A stretch of 64,000 nt of DNA from Gallaecimonas kandeliae. GTDB lineage: Bacteria; Pseudomonadota; Gammaproteobacteria; Enterobacterales; Gallaecimonadaceae. Every line of letters starts with the position of its first letter. Position 1 is the first letter of the stretch. The notes under the pieces are model-generated. The model ran no database searches, was not told where the DNA came from, and saw only the letters and a program-made list of their open reading frames with translations. Positions 23,062 to 33,219 of this stretch are shown here, piece after piece. A program made the position numbers and the translations under genes. The stretch is taken from assembly GCF_030450055.1 (NCBI RefSeq), contig NZ_CP118480.1, positions 2,197,415 to 2,261,414 on the forward strand, in the 5' to 3' direction.

Positions 23062-23849
23062 TCCAGCTCCCTGACGTCGATGCCCTGCCAGCGCCGGTAT
23101 TGCGCATTGAAGGCAGGGTTGTGGCTATGGATGGCCGCGAAGCGCTTGGCCACCTCTTCTGGCAGCAGGCCAAGGCCGGCGAAGCGGTTGGCGAGGCTGT
23201 CGCCGTTGGGCTGCTCCGAGGGGCCGAAGCAGCCGTAGCAGGGCCTGCCGAAGGCCGGGCAGAGGGCGCCACAGCCGGTGCGCACCACAGGCCCCAGGCA
23301 AGGGGCCCCTTGTGTCACCACCACGCACACCTGCTGGCGGCGCTTGCAGTCCATGCACAGCTTCTCGGCGTCGTCACGGGCCAGGGTGCCGAGGCGCAGC
23401 AGCCGGACGAAATGGTTGAGCTGCTGGGCCGTGATGGGGCAGCCCCAGAGTTCGAAGTCCACCTTGACGTGCTCGGCGACGGGGGTGGAGCTGGCCAGGG
23501 TGGCGATGAAGTCGGGCCTGGCGTAGACGGCGGCCATCCAATCCTTGGCGTCCGCCAGGTTGCGAAGGGCCTGGACGCCGCCGCTGGTGGCGCAGGCCCC
23601 CATGGTCACCAGCAGCTTGCTGTTGCTCCTGATGCGCTTGAGCCGTTCGAGGTCGGCCGGGGTGGAGACGCTGCCCTCCACCAGGGCCAAGTCCACCTGG
23701 GCGTCGGGATCCTCGGCCCCCGCCTCGATGAAATGGAGGATCTCCACCTCCTCCAGCAGCGCCAACAGCCCGGGGCCCTGGTTCAGCAGCGCCAACTGGC
23801 AGCCGGAGCAGGAGGTGAGCTTATGGACGGCCAGGCGCAGCTTGGTCAT
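23058..23849 (-). CDS. hydD: [NiFe] hydrogenase small subunit, group 3b-like
   Basis: The 263-residue small subunit carries the iron-sulfur relay from the NiFe site. It starts [18 protein letters not shown], the proximal-cluster CxxC, followed by GACATSGG, and a cysteine-rich C-terminal part (PCLGPVVRTGCGALCPAFGRPCYGC) that can ligate further [4Fe-4S] clusters. No Tat signal peptide is seen, so the enzyme is cytoplasmic, as expected for group 3. The chosen ATG overlaps the hydG stop by 4 bp. Confidence 0.92.
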   Translation of the reverse strand: MTKLRLAVHKLTSCSGCQLALLNQGPGLLALLEEVEILHFIEAGAEDPDAQVDLALVEGSVSTPADLERLKRIRSNSKLLVTMGACATSGGVQALRNLADAKDWMAAVYARPDFIATLASSTPVAEHVKVDFELWGCPITAQQLNHFVRLLRLGTLARDDAEKLCMDCKRRQQVCVVVTQGAPCLGPVVRTGCGALCPAFGRPCYGCFGPSEQPNGDSLANRFAGLGLLPEEVAKRFAAIHSHNPAFNAQYRRWQGIDVRELE

Positions 23850-24655
23850 ATCCCCTCCCGGCCGAACCAGTTTTTGATGACGGGGTAGTGGAAGACGGGG
23901 CCGTCCTTGCAGACGAAATAGGGGCCCAGTTGGCAATGGCCGCAGGAGCCGATGCCGCATTGGAAGTTGCGCTCCAGGCTCAAATAGAGGGCCTCATCCG
24001 GCATTCCCATGGCCGCCAGGGTCTTGATGGCCGCATGCATCATGATCTCGGGGCCGCACATCAGCACGGCGCAGTTGGCGACGTCCAGCTGAGCCTGGTC
24101 CAGCAGCTCTGTGACCATGCCGAGCTTCCAGTGGTGGCGGCGCTTCTTTTCCTCGCTGGCCGCCAGCAACACCTGGCAGCCCTGGCGCTGCCAGGCCTCG
24201 TACTGGGGCTGCCAGAGCAGATCCTGGTGGTGCTTGACCCCTTGAAGTATGCAGATCCGGCCAAACTGCTGCCTGTGGCTGACGGCGTGACGGATGGCCG
24301 CCACTACAGGGGCGCAGCCGAGGCCTGCGGTGATAAAGAGCAGTTCCTTGCCCCTAAGTTTGGCCAGGGGCCAGCCTTGGCCATAGGGGCCGCGCAGCCC
24401 CAGCTGGCTTCCGGGTTTTAGTGCCAGCAGCGGCTTGGTGACCAGGCCCTGGGCCCGCACCGTATGCAGCAGCAGTTCGTCCTGCCAGCCCATGATGGAG
24501 ATGGGCACCTCCCCCACCCCCAGGAGGTAGAGCATGTTGAACTGGCCGAAGTGGAAGTCGAAGGGGTGGCCCGGCGGCAAGGCCAGGTGCAGGGTGTGGG
24601 TGCCGGGGATCTCCTCGACGTTCTTGACCAGGGTCACGGCCAGGGGCTCAGTCAT
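23846..24655 (-). CDS. hydG: Hydrogenase diaphorase subunit, FAD/NAD(P)-binding (HydG-like)
   Basis: The 269-residue protein belongs to the ferredoxin-NADP reductase/dihydroorotate dehydrogenase electron-transfer family. It has an FAD-binding barrel ([23 protein letters not shown]), a nucleotide-binding domain ([19 protein letters not shown]), and a C-terminal [2Fe-2S] motif [20 protein letters not shown]. It links the hydrogenase to NAD(P)H. The ATG at 24655 lies within the last codons of hydB, an 8-bp overlap. Confidence 0.92.
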   Translation of the reverse strand: MTEPLAVTLVKNVEEIPGTHTLHLALPPGHPFDFHFGQFNMLYLLGVGEVPISIMGWQDELLLHTVRAQGLVTKPLLALKPGSQLGLRGPYGQGWPLAKLRGKELLFITAGLGCAPVVAAIRHAVSHRQQFGRICILQGVKHHQDLLWQPQYEAWQRQGCQVLLAASEEKKRRHHWKLGMVTELLDQAQLDVANCAVLMCGPEIMMHAAIKTLAAMGMPDEALYLSLERNFQCGIGSCGHCQLGPYFVCKDGPVFHYPVIKNWFGREGI

Positions 24656-25745
24656 GGCCGCCCTCCAAGATGGCCTTGGCCTCTTCCACCAGGTCGATGG
24701 CCACGGGGCACCAGGCGATGCAGCGGCCGCAGCCCACGCAGCCGCTGCGGCCGAACTGCTGCTGCCAGGTGGCGAGCTTATGCACCAGCCACTGGCGGTA
24801 GCGGTGCTTGATATCGAACCGCACCACCTTGCCGGCCACATAGCTGTGCTGCACCGAGAAGCAGGAGTCCCAGAGCCGCTGCTGCTGTGCCTCCAGGCCA
24901 TGGATGTCTCCCAGGCTCTGCTGCTTGGAGCAGAAACAGGTGGGGCAGACGGAGGTGCAGTTGCCGCAAGCGAGGCAGCGCTCGGCCACCTGTTGCCAGC
25001 GCTCATGGTCCAGGGCGTCAACCAGTTTGGCCAGTTCGGCCTGGGCCGGCATGACCCGCTGCTGCTTTCTGGCCCCTTGCAGCTGCTTCTCCGCCGCCTG
25101 GAACCGGGCGGGGCTGGCTTTTTCTAAGGGCAGGCTTGCGGCGATGGCCCTGCCCCTTGGTGAGCCCGCCTCGACCAAAAAGCCCGCTTCCAACTCGTCC
25201 AGCACCAGATCGAAGCCGGTGCTCGCCTGGGGGCCGTCGCCGGTGGAGACACAGAAGCAGGTGGCGGCGCTCCTGGCACAATTGACGGCGACGATGAAGA
25301 TGCCCTGGCGCCGGGCCTGGTAATGGGCGTCGGGTTCCAGGCCTTCAAGGAAATGCCGGTCCTGGATGGCAAGGGCCGCCAGGTCGCAGCCCCTGACGCC
25401 GATAAAGGCCTTGGGGCTCTGCTGGGGTTGCTCCTGGCGAAAGACGATACCGTCCGCTGTTTTGTGGGCCCGCCACAGCACCTCTTCCGGCTTGAACAGG
25501 AAAGGCTTTAACCCCTGGGGGCCCGTGTTCCAGGCAAAGCAGCGCTGACTGGCCGTCTTTTCCAGGCGGTAGCTGCCCGCCTCCGCCTTTTCCTGCCAGC
25601 CGCTCGGCAGTTCCTCCGGGCCTTCGAGGGGGGCCAGCACTATGGCGCCGTCCTTGACCTTGGGCCCTATCACCTCGAAACCGGCCGTCTTCAAGGCTTC
25701 GAAGAGGGCTGCCAGCCTTTCCCTCGGCAACCAGGCCTTAGCCAT
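24648..25745 (-). CDS. hydB: Hydrogenase iron-sulfur subunit HydB-like
   Basis: The 365-residue protein has a large N-terminal domain with [14 protein letters not shown] and conserved cysteines ([13 protein letters not shown]), and two ferredoxin-type [4Fe-4S] motifs: [14 protein letters not shown] and [13 protein letters not shown]. This is the arrangement of the beta subunit of group 3b hydrogenases (sulfhydrogenase HydB/AsrA type), which passes electrons between HydD and HydG. The start at [11 protein letters not shown] (25745) overlaps hypB by 8 bp; upstream sequence in frame is not conserved. Confidence 0.9.
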   Translation of the reverse strand: MAKAWLPRERLAALFEALKTAGFEVIGPKVKDGAIVLAPLEGPEELPSGWQEKAEAGSYRLEKTASQRCFAWNTGPQGLKPFLFKPEEVLWRAHKTADGIVFRQEQPQQSPKAFIGVRGCDLAALAIQDRHFLEGLEPDAHYQARRQGIFIVAVNCARSAATCFCVSTGDGPQASTGFDLVLDELEAGFLVEAGSPRGRAIAASLPLEKASPARFQAAEKQLQGARKQQRVMPAQAELAKLVDALDHERWQQVAERCLACGNCTSVCPTCFCSKQQSLGDIHGLEAQQQRLWDSCFSVQHSYVAGKVVRFDIKHRYRQWLVHKLATWQQQFGRSGCVGCGRCIAWCPVAIDLVEEAKAILEGGHD

Positions 25746-26475
25746 GGCGGCCCTCCGCCAGCCAGGCAAACCAGGCGTCCAGGCCCTGGCCAGTCCTGGC
25801 GGACAGTTGCAGCAAGCGGGTCCTGGGGTTGAGGCGGTCGAGGCCTTGCTTGACCTTGTCAAGGTCGAAATCCAGATGGGGCAGCAGATCGCACTTGTTG
25901 AGGATCACCAGCTCGCAGCTGGCAAAGAGATGGGGGTACTTCTCGGGTTTGTCCTCGCCGTCGGTGACCGCCATCATGGCCACCCGCCGCGTCTCGCCGA
26001 GATCGAAGAGGGCCGGGCAGACCAGGTTGCCGACATTCTCCACGAACAGCAGCGAACCTGGCTTGGGGGCCAGGGTATCGAGGCCGGCCTTTATCATCTC
26101 GGCATCCAGGTGGCAGCCGGTGCCGGTGTTGATCTGCAGCGCCTGGCCGCCGGCGGCATGGATGCGCCTGGCGTCATTCTGGGTCTGCTGGTCCCCTTCC
26201 AGTACCGCCATGTGCGGCCAGTCTTGGGGAGCGCCCTTGAAGGTGGCTTCCAGCAGCGTCGTCTTGCCGGCCCCTGGGGTGCCCATCAGGTTGACGCAGT
26301 GGATCCGGTGCTCGGCCAGCCAGCGCCTGTTGTCGGCGGCCAGGGCGTCGTTGCCCGAGAGCAGGGCCTGGTGCAGCTTGAGGCTGCCTTCATCGAGCTT
26401 GAGTTCGAGGGCAGGTGGTGCCCAGGGGGCAGAGAGCCTGGCTTTATCGCTGGAACATCCGCAGTGGCCGCACAT
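25738..26475 (-). CDS. hypB: Hydrogenase nickel-incorporation GTPase HypB
   Basis: HypB is the GTPase that with HypA delivers nickel to the hydrogenase large subunit. The 245-residue protein begins with the metal-binding CGHCGC motif, then has the P-loop MGTPGAGKTTLLEA, and the switch/guanine-specificity regions ENVGNLVCPALFDLGE and LNKCDLLPHL. The Cys in ENVGNLVCP is a known metal ligand at the dimer interface. It lies between hypA and hydB with short overlaps. Confidence 0.95.
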   Translation of the reverse strand: MCGHCGCSSDKARLSAPWAPPALELKLDEGSLKLHQALLSGNDALAADNRRWLAEHRIHCVNLMGTPGAGKTTLLEATFKGAPQDWPHMAVLEGDQQTQNDARRIHAAGGQALQINTGTGCHLDAEMIKAGLDTLAPKPGSLLFVENVGNLVCPALFDLGETRRVAMMAVTDGEDKPEKYPHLFASCELVILNKCDLLPHLDFDLDKVKQGLDRLNPRTRLLQLSARTGQGLDAWFAWLAEGRHG

Positions 26476-26801
26476 CAGGAAAATCCTATTTCGGTGAGGA
26501 GCAGTTGCCGTCCTGTGAGCAGAGTATAGTCATGGCTGCCGCAGGGGCAGGGACTGCCAAGGGCAACGACTTCAAAGACTTGGCCGCAACACTGGCAACG
26601 GGCCTCGGCCTGGGCCCTGTCTATGTGGAGTTCGGCATCCGCCAGCCCCGCCTCGTCCTTGACCATCTCGAAACAAAAACCAAGGCGCTCGGCGTCGACG
26701 CAGGAAAGGGCCCCCATTTCTATACGGATGCTGGCGATGGCCCTGTCCCTGTAGGGCGTCAACTGGTCCAGCAAGGCCCGCACCACAGACAGCTCGTGCA
26801 T
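26475..26801 (-). CDS. hypA: Hydrogenase nickel-insertion protein HypA
   Basis: The 108-residue protein starts MHELSVV, where His2 is the nickel ligand, and has the zinc-binding cysteine pairs CQCC and CPCG in its C-terminal half. It works with HypB in nickel insertion. Its ATG overlaps the hypE stop by one base (TGATG) and its stop coincides with the hypB start. Confidence 0.94.
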   Translation of the reverse strand: MHELSVVRALLDQLTPYRDRAIASIRIEMGALSCVDAERLGFCFEMVKDEAGLADAELHIDRAQAEARCQCCGQVFEVVALGSPCPCGSHDYTLLTGRQLLLTEIGFS

Positions 26802-27820
26802 CAGCAGATCCTCGGCAGCTGCAGGCCATAGGGCAGCTCAAGGAGCCGCTGGCCGCCATAGGCGGTGCCCAGCCAGAGCCTGCCAGGCATCTCTGCCCTC
26901 ACCCCCCCCACCAGGGCCGCCTGCCGGCCAAGGGGATGCTCGCGCAGCAATGCCAGGGCCAATTCAGCCTGTTCGGGGGCGACGACCAGTGCCGCCATGC
27001 CTTCGTTCGCCAGCAGCAGCGGCTCCAGGCCCAAAAGCTCGCACAGCGCCTTGACCTGGGACCGCACCGGCAGGGCGCTTTCTTCCAAGGCTATGCCGAC
27101 CTGGCTGGCCGCGGCCATCTCGGTCAAGACGGCGGCCAGGCCGCCGCGGGTGGCGTCCCTGATGGCGCGCACCCCAGGGCATTGAGCCAGCACAGGGGCC
27201 AGCAGCGGATAGAGGTTGGCGCAGTCGCTCTCGAGATCCCCGGCCAGGCCCAGCTCTTCCCTTGCCAGCATCACGGCGGCGCCGTGATCCCCTATGGGGC
27301 CCGTCACCAGCACCTTGTCCCCCGGCCGCGCCGAAGCTATGGACAGCGCCAGGCCCTTGGGGATGACGCCTATGCCGGTGGTGGTGATGAAGAGCTTGTC
27401 GGCCTGGCCCCTCTCCACCACCTTGGTGTCCCCCGTCACTATGCTGACCCCGGCCTCCCTTGCCGCCTGGGCCATGGAGGCTACTTGGGCATGGAGCTCT
27501 TCCAGGGCCAGGCCTTCTTCGAGGATGAAGGCGGCGCTCAGGTACAGAGGCCTGGCGCCCCCGACGGCCAGGTCGTTGAGGGTGCCGCAGACGGCCAGCT
27601 TGCCGATGTCACCGCCCGGAAAGCGCAGCGGGCTGACCACGAAGCTGTCGGTGGTGAAGGCCAGCTCCCCGCCCTGGGCGCCGAGTTCGGCGAGGTTGAA
27701 CCTGGCCTGGTCCTCCTTTTCCTCGAGCGGCAGATCGCCGAAGGCCTTCAGGAAGCATTCCTCGATGAGCTCTTGCATGGCGCCGCCGCCGGCGCCGTGG
27801 GCCAGGGTCACCTCAGCCAT
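26801..27820 (-). CDS. hypE: Hydrogenase maturation protein HypE
   Basis: HypE makes the cyanide ligands of the NiFe site: carbamoyl moved from HypF to its C-terminal cysteine is dehydrated to thiocyanate using ATP. The 339-residue protein begins with the AHGAGGGAMQELI glycine-rich ATP loop and ends exactly in PRIC, so the essential C-terminal cysteine is present. It is a PurM-like protein of usual length and overlaps hypD by 8 bp. Confidence 0.95.
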   Translation of the reverse strand: MAEVTLAHGAGGGAMQELIEECFLKAFGDLPLEEKEDQARFNLAELGAQGGELAFTTDSFVVSPLRFPGGDIGKLAVCGTLNDLAVGGARPLYLSAAFILEEGLALEELHAQVASMAQAAREAGVSIVTGDTKVVERGQADKLFITTTGIGVIPKGLALSIASARPGDKVLVTGPIGDHGAAVMLAREELGLAGDLESDCANLYPLLAPVLAQCPGVRAIRDATRGGLAAVLTEMAAASQVGIALEESALPVRSQVKALCELLGLEPLLLANEGMAALVVAPEQAELALALLREHPLGRQAALVGGVRAEMPGRLWLGTAYGGQRLLELPYGLQLPRIC

Positions 27821-28925
27821 GGATGGCCTCCTTGTACTGGTGGTAGGCGGCGCAGGCCCCCTCGGTGGACACCATCAGGGCGCCGAGGGGATGCTGGGGG
27901 CTGCAGCCCTTGCCGAAGTGGGGGCACTGGTTGGGCTTGAGCCTGCCGATCAGCACCTGGCTGCACTGGCAGGGCTCGGGCCGGCGCTGGGGCAAGGTAT
28001 CAAAAGCCAGCAGCGGCGCCGCGTCCCAGTCCCTGAAGGCCTCGCGGACCCTGACGCCGGAGCCCGGCACCAGGCCAAGGCCGCGCCATTCGGCATCGAC
28101 GCCCTCCTCGAAGGCCTGGGCTATGGCGGCCTGGGCGGCCAGGTTGCCCGCCTCGCTCACCACCCGGCCATAGGCGTTTTCTATGGCGCAGCGCCCTTCC
28201 TTGAGCTGCAACAGCAGCTGGTAGAGGGCCTGGAGGAAATCCACCGGCTCGAAGCCGGCGATGACCAGCGGTTTGCCATGGCGCGCCGCCACTGGTGCGA
28301 AGGCCCCGGCACCGATGACGGTGGCCACATGGCCTGGGCCGACGAAGCCGTCGAGCCTCAGCTCCCCTGCCGTCAGCAGGGCTTCCAGGGTCGGCATCAA
28401 CCGGATGTGGTGGCAGAGGAAGCGAAGGTTGCCAAGGCCCTCCCTGGCGGCGGCCAACAGCGAGCAGGCGGCGGCCGGCATGGTGGTGTCGAAGCCGATG
28501 GAGAAGAAGACGAACTGGCGTCCAGGCTCCTTCCTGGCCAGGGCCAGGGCGTCGAGGGGCGAATAGAGGATGCGCACGTCCATCCCTTTGGCCTTGGCCT
28601 CCAAGAGGCTCATATGGGTGCCCGGCACCCGCATGGGGTCGCCGAAGCTGGCAAGGACCAGGCCCCTTTCGGCCAGGGCCAGGGCCTGGTCGACGGCCGC
28701 CACCGGCAGCACGCAGACGGGGCAGCCGGGGCCGTGGATGAATTCGATGCTCTTTGGCAGCAGTTGGTCGAGGCCGAAGCGGAAGATGGCGTGGGTATGA
28801 CCGCCGCACACCTCCATGATCTGCAGCGGCCGGCCAAGGCGCTGGGCCAAGGGCTCGGCCTCCTGGCGGATGGCCCCCAGCAGCACCCTGACCCGGCCGG
28901 GGTCGCGAAAGTCTTCCAACGTCAC
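27813..28925 (-). CDS. hypD: Hydrogenase maturation protein HypD
   Basis: HypD is the iron-sulfur scaffold on which, with HypC, Fe(CN)2CO is assembled. The 370-residue protein has the family motifs MEVCGGHTHAIFRFG, IHGPGCPVCVLP, and the C-terminal cysteine cluster region (ECQC-like PCQCSQVL, then FGKGCSPQHPLG). Length matches the family. It overlaps hypC by 4 bp and hypE by 8 bp. Confidence 0.95.
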   Translation of the reverse strand: MTLEDFRDPGRVRVLLGAIRQEAEPLAQRLGRPLQIMEVCGGHTHAIFRFGLDQLLPKSIEFIHGPGCPVCVLPVAAVDQALALAERGLVLASFGDPMRVPGTHMSLLEAKAKGMDVRILYSPLDALALARKEPGRQFVFFSIGFDTTMPAAACSLLAAAREGLGNLRFLCHHIRLMPTLEALLTAGELRLDGFVGPGHVATVIGAGAFAPVAARHGKPLVIAGFEPVDFLQALYQLLLQLKEGRCAIENAYGRVVSEAGNLAAQAAIAQAFEEGVDAEWRGLGLVPGSGVRVREAFRDWDAAPLLAFDTLPQRRPEPCQCSQVLIGRLKPNQCPHFGKGCSPQHPLGALMVSTEGACAAYHQYKEAIHG

Positions 28926-29167
28926 AGCTCCCCCTCCTGCCCCATCTTGGCCAGCAGCGCCAGGGTTTGCCTGGCCTCTCGCTCGTCAATCCTTGCCAGG
29001 GCGAAGCCGACGTGCAGCAACACCCACTGCCCCACCAGGGCCTCCAATCCCTCGCCGGCCAGCAGCGCCAGGCTGACGGGGCGGCGCACCCCGCCGCTGT
29101 CGGCCAGGGCCAGGGCCTGATCGCTATCCAAGATGGCCACCACTTGGGCCGGTACTCCCAGGCACAT
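28922..29167 (-). CDS. hypC: Hydrogenase maturation chaperone HypC
   Basis: The 81-residue protein starts MCLGVPAQV, the HypC/HybG signature whose Cys2 binds the iron unit and the large-subunit precursor. I start it at 29167 for this reason. The gene begins inside the 3' end of atpG (44-bp overlap, different frame), which ties the ATPase genes to the hyp genes. Confidence 0.93.
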   Translation of the reverse strand: MCLGVPAQVVAILDSDQALALADSGGVRRPVSLALLAGEGLEALVGQWVLLHVGFALARIDEREARQTLALLAKMGQEGEL

Positions 29168-30020
29168 GGGCGCCCTCCTCTGCCGGTTTTTCTCTTCCAA
29201 CCATAGCTTCCTCCAGGCTGGCCGCGCTCAAGAGGATCACCTCTATCTCCTCGATGATCTCCTCCTGGCGCAAGGCGTTGCAGCGCCGCCCCAGCTCCTC
29301 GGCCCGCTGATCCAGGAAACGCACGGCCCCGTCCAGGTGGGTGACGCGGTTGTGGTTCTCCGCCATCAGCCCCTGGTACAGCAGGGCGTTGAGGGCCGCG
29401 AAGAGGTACTGCTCTGTGAGTTCCAGCAGGAACTGGGGCGGCGGCACCTGCAATATGGGCGGGTAGGCGAAGGCGGCCTTGGCCCCGCGCAGGGCCTCGA
29501 AGGGAGGCAACAAGGCCAGCGGCGCCTCGCAGCCGGGAAAAAGGGCCGTCAAGGCCAGGGGGCCGCGCTCCATCTGCAAGGCGGCCAGGGCCGGCACCAG
29601 CTTTTCCAGCACGACAGGCACTTCTTCGGCGACGCTGGCGCCATCCAGGGCGACCAGCAGCTCGGGCCGGCCCGCCACCAAACCTTTGAGGCGGCGCCCC
29701 ACCGCCACCAGCAGCGGCGGCGGTGCCAGCGTTTCCAGCCGGCGCACCAGGGCCTGGTTGAGGTCGCCACAGAAGCCGCGCTCCGTGCCCAGCAGCAACA
29801 GCACCGGGGTGGTTCCCTTGGCAAGGGGCAGGCAGTCCGAATGGAAGCCCAGGAAGTCCGCCGCCACCTGCGTGATGGCGGCCAGCTGCGCCTCCTGGGC
29901 GGCCAGCAGCGGCACCAGTTTGTGGCTTTCCATCTGCGCCAAGGTCTTCATGGCGCTCATGATCTCGCGGATATCGGCGAGGCCCTGGCGGTGGCGTTCC
30001 AGCTCCTGGCGGCGGGTCAT
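29124..30020 (-). CDS. atpG: F-type ATPase gamma subunit
   Basis: The 298-residue protein is the central-stalk gamma subunit: N-terminal coiled coil ([25 protein letters not shown]), Rossmann-like middle part with [18 protein letters not shown], and C-terminal helix ([36 protein letters not shown]) that forms the other half of the rotor coiled coil. Starts at the ATGA overlap with atpA. The last residues (proline/glycine rich) overlap hypC and may be a recent extension. It is the last gene of the ATPase set. Confidence 0.9.
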   Translation of the reverse strand: MTRRQELERHRQGLADIREIMSAMKTLAQMESHKLVPLLAAQEAQLAAITQVAADFLGFHSDCLPLAKGTTPVLLLLGTERGFCGDLNQALVRRLETLAPPPLLVAVGRRLKGLVAGRPELLVALDGASVAEEVPVVLEKLVPALAALQMERGPLALTALFPGCEAPLALLPPFEALRGAKAAFAYPPILQVPPPQFLLELTEQYLFAALNALLYQGLMAENHNRVTHLDGAVRFLDQRAEELGRRCNALRQEEIIEEIEVILLSAASLEEAMVGREKPAEEGAHVPGSTGPSGGHLG

Positions 30021-31546
30021 GGCGATGCCAGCCAGGCCGCCAGGGCCTGGTGCCAGGCCTCCCTGGGGCTGTCCAGGGTCAGGCTGCCCTGGGCCGTCCA
30101 CCCCCTCAGCCTGTCCAGCAGCGCCGTCACCGCTTTGGGCTCAAGGCCGTCGAAGAGGCCGTCGTTGAAGGCCACCAGCCAGGCCAGCTGGAAGCGGGCC
30201 GACTCCGGCGCCAACCGTTCCTGCTTCAGCAGTTCGCGCAAGATGCGGCCGCGCCTGATGGCCGCTTCCATGCTGGCCTCCAGCTTGGCACCGAAGCGGG
30301 TGAAGACCTCCAGCTCCAGGAACTGCAGGTAGTCCAGCTTCATGCGCCCCGCTTCCGCCTTGATGGCGACGTGCTGGGCCTGGCCGCCGATGCGCGACAC
30401 GGAGCGGCCTATGTCCACGGCCGGCTTGAAGCCGCCGGCGAAGAGGGTCCTGTCCAGATAGATCTGGCCGTCGGTGATGGAGATGAGGTTGGTGGGGATA
30501 TAGGCCGCTATCTCCCCCTGCAAGGTCTCCACTATGGGCAGGGCCGTGATGCTGCCGCCGCCAAGCTCGGGGCTGAGGCAGGTGGCCCGCTCCAGCAGCC
30601 TGGCGTGCACCGAGAAGATGTCCCCTGGGTAGGCTTCGCGGCCCGGGGGGCGGCGCAGCAGCAAGGACAGCTCGCGGTAAGTGCGGGCATGGGTGGCCAG
30701 ATCGTCATAGATCACCAGGGCGTGCTGGCCCCTGGCCATCCAGTATTCGGCCAGGGTGCAGCCGGCGAAGGGGGCCAGGTGTTGCAGGCCGGGCAGGCTG
30801 CTGGCCTCGGCCACCACCAGGGTGCTGTATTCCAGGGCGCCGTAGCGGCGCAGCGTCTCTATGGTGTTGACGACGGTGGAGCGCTTCTGGCCGATCAGCA
30901 CATAGATGCAGTAGACCCCCTTGCCCTTCTGGTTGATGACGGCGTCCAGGGCCAGGGCGCTGCGGCCAAGGCCGTCGTCCCCCACCAGCAACTGGCGCTG
31001 GCCGCGGCCTATGGGGATCAGGGTGTCGATGATCTTGGTGCCGGTATAGAGGGGCGACTGGACGGGGCCCCTTTCGATGATGGGCGGCGAAGGCCGCTCC
31101 AGCGGCAGCCAGCCGTCCGGCTCGGGGGCCGGGAGATCGTCAAGGGGAGTGCCAAGGGGGTCGATGACGCGGCCGAGGAAACCCTCCCCCACCGGCATGC
31201 TGAGCCGGCGGCCGGTGCGCATGGCCAGGGTGCCGGCGTTGAGGCTGTCGGTCTGGTGCAGTAGCACGGCGCCGAGGCGATCCTGGTTGAGGTCGAAGAC
31301 CATGGCGCTGCTGCCGTCCTCGAAGCTCAGGACGTCATCCATGGCCGCCGACGGCAGGCCGGACAGCCAGGCGATGCCGTCTCCCACCGACTGTACCTTG
31401 CCCTGCTCGCGAAAGCGCAGGGCCGGCTGGTAGGCCGCCAGCCATTCGGCCTGCTGCGCCAGGGGCCCCTTGCCCTGGGCTGCTTCAGTGGGCCTAGCCG
31501 GGGGCGCCTTAGCCGGGGGCGCCTTAGCCCGGGGCACCCTAGCCAT
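30017..31546 (-). CDS. atpA: F-type ATPase alpha subunit (alternative N-type-like set)
   Basis: The 509-residue protein is the non-catalytic nucleotide-binding subunit of F1. It keeps [76 protein letters not shown] and the arginine finger in [11 protein letters not shown]. The P-loop reads GDDGLGRS, with Arg where GDRQTGKT has Lys. The N-terminus is an Ala/Pro/Lys-rich repeat ([12 protein letters not shown]) instead of the usual membrane-binding helix. Start at 31546 overlaps atpF by 8 bp. Confidence 0.92.
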   Translation of the reverse strand: MARVPRAKAPPAKAPPARPTEAAQGKGPLAQQAEWLAAYQPALRFREQGKVQSVGDGIAWLSGLPSAAMDDVLSFEDGSSAMVFDLNQDRLGAVLLHQTDSLNAGTLAMRTGRRLSMPVGEGFLGRVIDPLGTPLDDLPAPEPDGWLPLERPSPPIIERGPVQSPLYTGTKIIDTLIPIGRGQRQLLVGDDGLGRSALALDAVINQKGKGVYCIYVLIGQKRSTVVNTIETLRRYGALEYSTLVVAEASSLPGLQHLAPFAGCTLAEYWMARGQHALVIYDDLATHARTYRELSLLLRRPPGREAYPGDIFSVHARLLERATCLSPELGGGSITALPIVETLQGEIAAYIPTNLISITDGQIYLDRTLFAGGFKPAVDIGRSVSRIGGQAQHVAIKAEAGRMKLDYLQFLELEVFTRFGAKLEASMEAAIRRGRILRELLKQERLAPESARFQLAWLVAFNDGLFDGLEPKAVTALLDRLRGWTAQGSLTLDSPREAWHQALAAWLASP

Positions 31547-32267
31547 GGTCCAGCTCCGCCAGGCCGCGCAGCTCCTCACGCAGGTTGGCCTCCAGCAGCC
31601 AGTCCCCCAACTTGAGCTCGAAGCCGGCCAGCAGCTCGGGCTGCTCCCGGTAGTTAAGCGCCGGCTTTTGGCCAAGGAGCCGGGCCAGCTCGGCCTCCAG
31701 CCTGGCCCTTGCCGCCTCGGGCAGCGGATAGGCGCTGGCCAGCTGCACAGCTCCCTGGCCGGCCAGGGCGGCCTGCTGCTGCTCATCGAGCCCCGCCAGG
31801 CCGGCCAGCAGCAGTTCGAAGAGCCTCGCTTCCAGCTCGGGCCCTGCGGCCTTGGCCAGCAGCCGGCTGGCAAAGGTTGCCCCCTGGGCAAGGGCCTGGA
31901 GTTCCTGTTGGCGCCGGCGCTGGGCCTCCTGGCGGGCATCAGCAGCCTGGGCCTGGGCCCGGCTTGCTGCCAGCTCCTCTTCGAGGGCAGCCTGGTGCCT
32001 TTGCTTCTGGGCATCCAGCTCCAGGGCCAAGGCTGCCTTCAACCGCTGCCGCTCCTTCTCCCAGTCGGCCAGGCGCCCCTGGTACTGGACGCTCATGGCC
32101 TCGGCCTGCTGCTGGCGGGACTGGGCCTCGGCCAGCTGGGCCTCTATGGCGGCGCGGCGCCTGGCCATGACCGCCAGCACGGGGCCGTAGAGGAAGCGTT
32201 TCAGGATCCAGATCAGTACCAGGAAGTTGATGCCTTCCAGCAGGAAAGTCGACCAGCTCAGTTCCAA
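31539..32267 (-). CDS. atpF: F-type ATPase b subunit with delta-like C-terminal domain
   Basis: The 242-residue protein begins with one membrane helix ([20 protein letters not shown]), continues as a long Gln/Ala/Arg-rich coiled coil (about residues 35-135), and ends in a domain resembling the C-terminal part of the delta/OSCP subunit: [22 protein letters not shown] followed by [22 protein letters not shown], like the delta sequence with AYPL and the GDxxxDxSxRxxL motif. The operon has no separate delta gene, so this fusion probably covers the stator connection to F1, as in N-type ATPases. Confidence 0.88.
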   Translation of the reverse strand: MELSWSTFLLEGINFLVLIWILKRFLYGPVLAVMARRRAAIEAQLAEAQSRQQQAEAMSVQYQGRLADWEKERQRLKAALALELDAQKQRHQAALEEELAASRAQAQAADARQEAQRRRQQELQALAQGATFASRLLAKAAGPELEARLFELLLAGLAGLDEQQQAALAGQGAVQLASAYPLPEAARARLEAELARLLGQKPALNYREQPELLAGFELKLGDWLLEANLREELRGLAELDHG

Positions 32268-32275
32268 GTTGCCCC

Positions 32276-32542
<267 letters not shown>

Positions 32543-33217
32543 CTATTCCTCCCGCGCTTGGCGCTCTTGTTGTGATTCCAGGCCGCCGGCGACGTAGATC
32601 AGCGCCAGCATGCCGAAAATATAGGCCTGAACCAGGGCCTCGACGATGTGCAGCATCAAGATGGGCACGGGGGCCAGGAAGCCGGCCACCAGCAGGATCA
32701 GCAGCGCCGCCATCTCCAGGCTCATGATGTTGCCGAACAGCCGCACCGCCAGGGCCAGGGTGCGGCTGACCTCGCTGATGAGATGGAAGGGCAACAAAAT
32801 GGGGCTGGGGGCCAGGTAGTGGCGGAAGTAGGCCCTGGGGCCCTGGAGGCGGATGCCGTACCAGTGGCTGGCCAGGAACACCAGCAATGCCAGGGCGCCG
32901 GTGGCTGACAGATCCCGGGTCGGTGAATGCAGGCCAGGCACCAGGCCGCAGAGGTTGGCCAGCACCAGGAACACCCAGAGGCTGGCCACGAAAGGCAGGA
33001 TCTGCTTGCCGAAACGGGGGGTGACGGCCAGCACCGCCTCCTCCATGGTGGCCACCACCGCCTCCAGGGCTGTCTGCCAGAGGCCGGGGCTGTCGGCAAG
33101 GCGCCGGCTGGCCAGCCAGGCCAGCAGCCAGAGCAGCGCCATGATGCCCCAGGTGGTCACCACCGTATCTGTGATGGCCAGGGGGCCCAGGGTCAGCAGG
33201 ACGGATTCGGGTTCCAT
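32543..33217 (-). CDS. atpB: F-type ATPase a subunit
   Basis: The 224-residue membrane protein forms the ion half-channels beside the c ring. The essential arginine is in SRTLALAVRLFGNIMS (helix 5), and the C-terminal helix ALVQAYIFGMLALIYVAGGL holds the conserved Gln-Ala-x-I-F pattern. I start it at MEPESVLLTLGPLAITDTVV (33217), two bases after the atpQ stop, which leaves no room for an atpR gene. The stop abuts atpE. Confidence 0.92.
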   Translation of the reverse strand: MEPESVLLTLGPLAITDTVVTTWGIMALLWLLAWLASRRLADSPGLWQTALEAVVATMEEAVLAVTPRFGKQILPFVASLWVFLVLANLCGLVPGLHSPTRDLSATGALALLVFLASHWYGIRLQGPRAYFRHYLAPSPILLPFHLISEVSRTLALAVRLFGNIMSLEMAALLILLVAGFLAPVPILMLHIVEALVQAYIFGMLALIYVAGGLESQQERQAREE

Positions 33218-33219
33218 GC

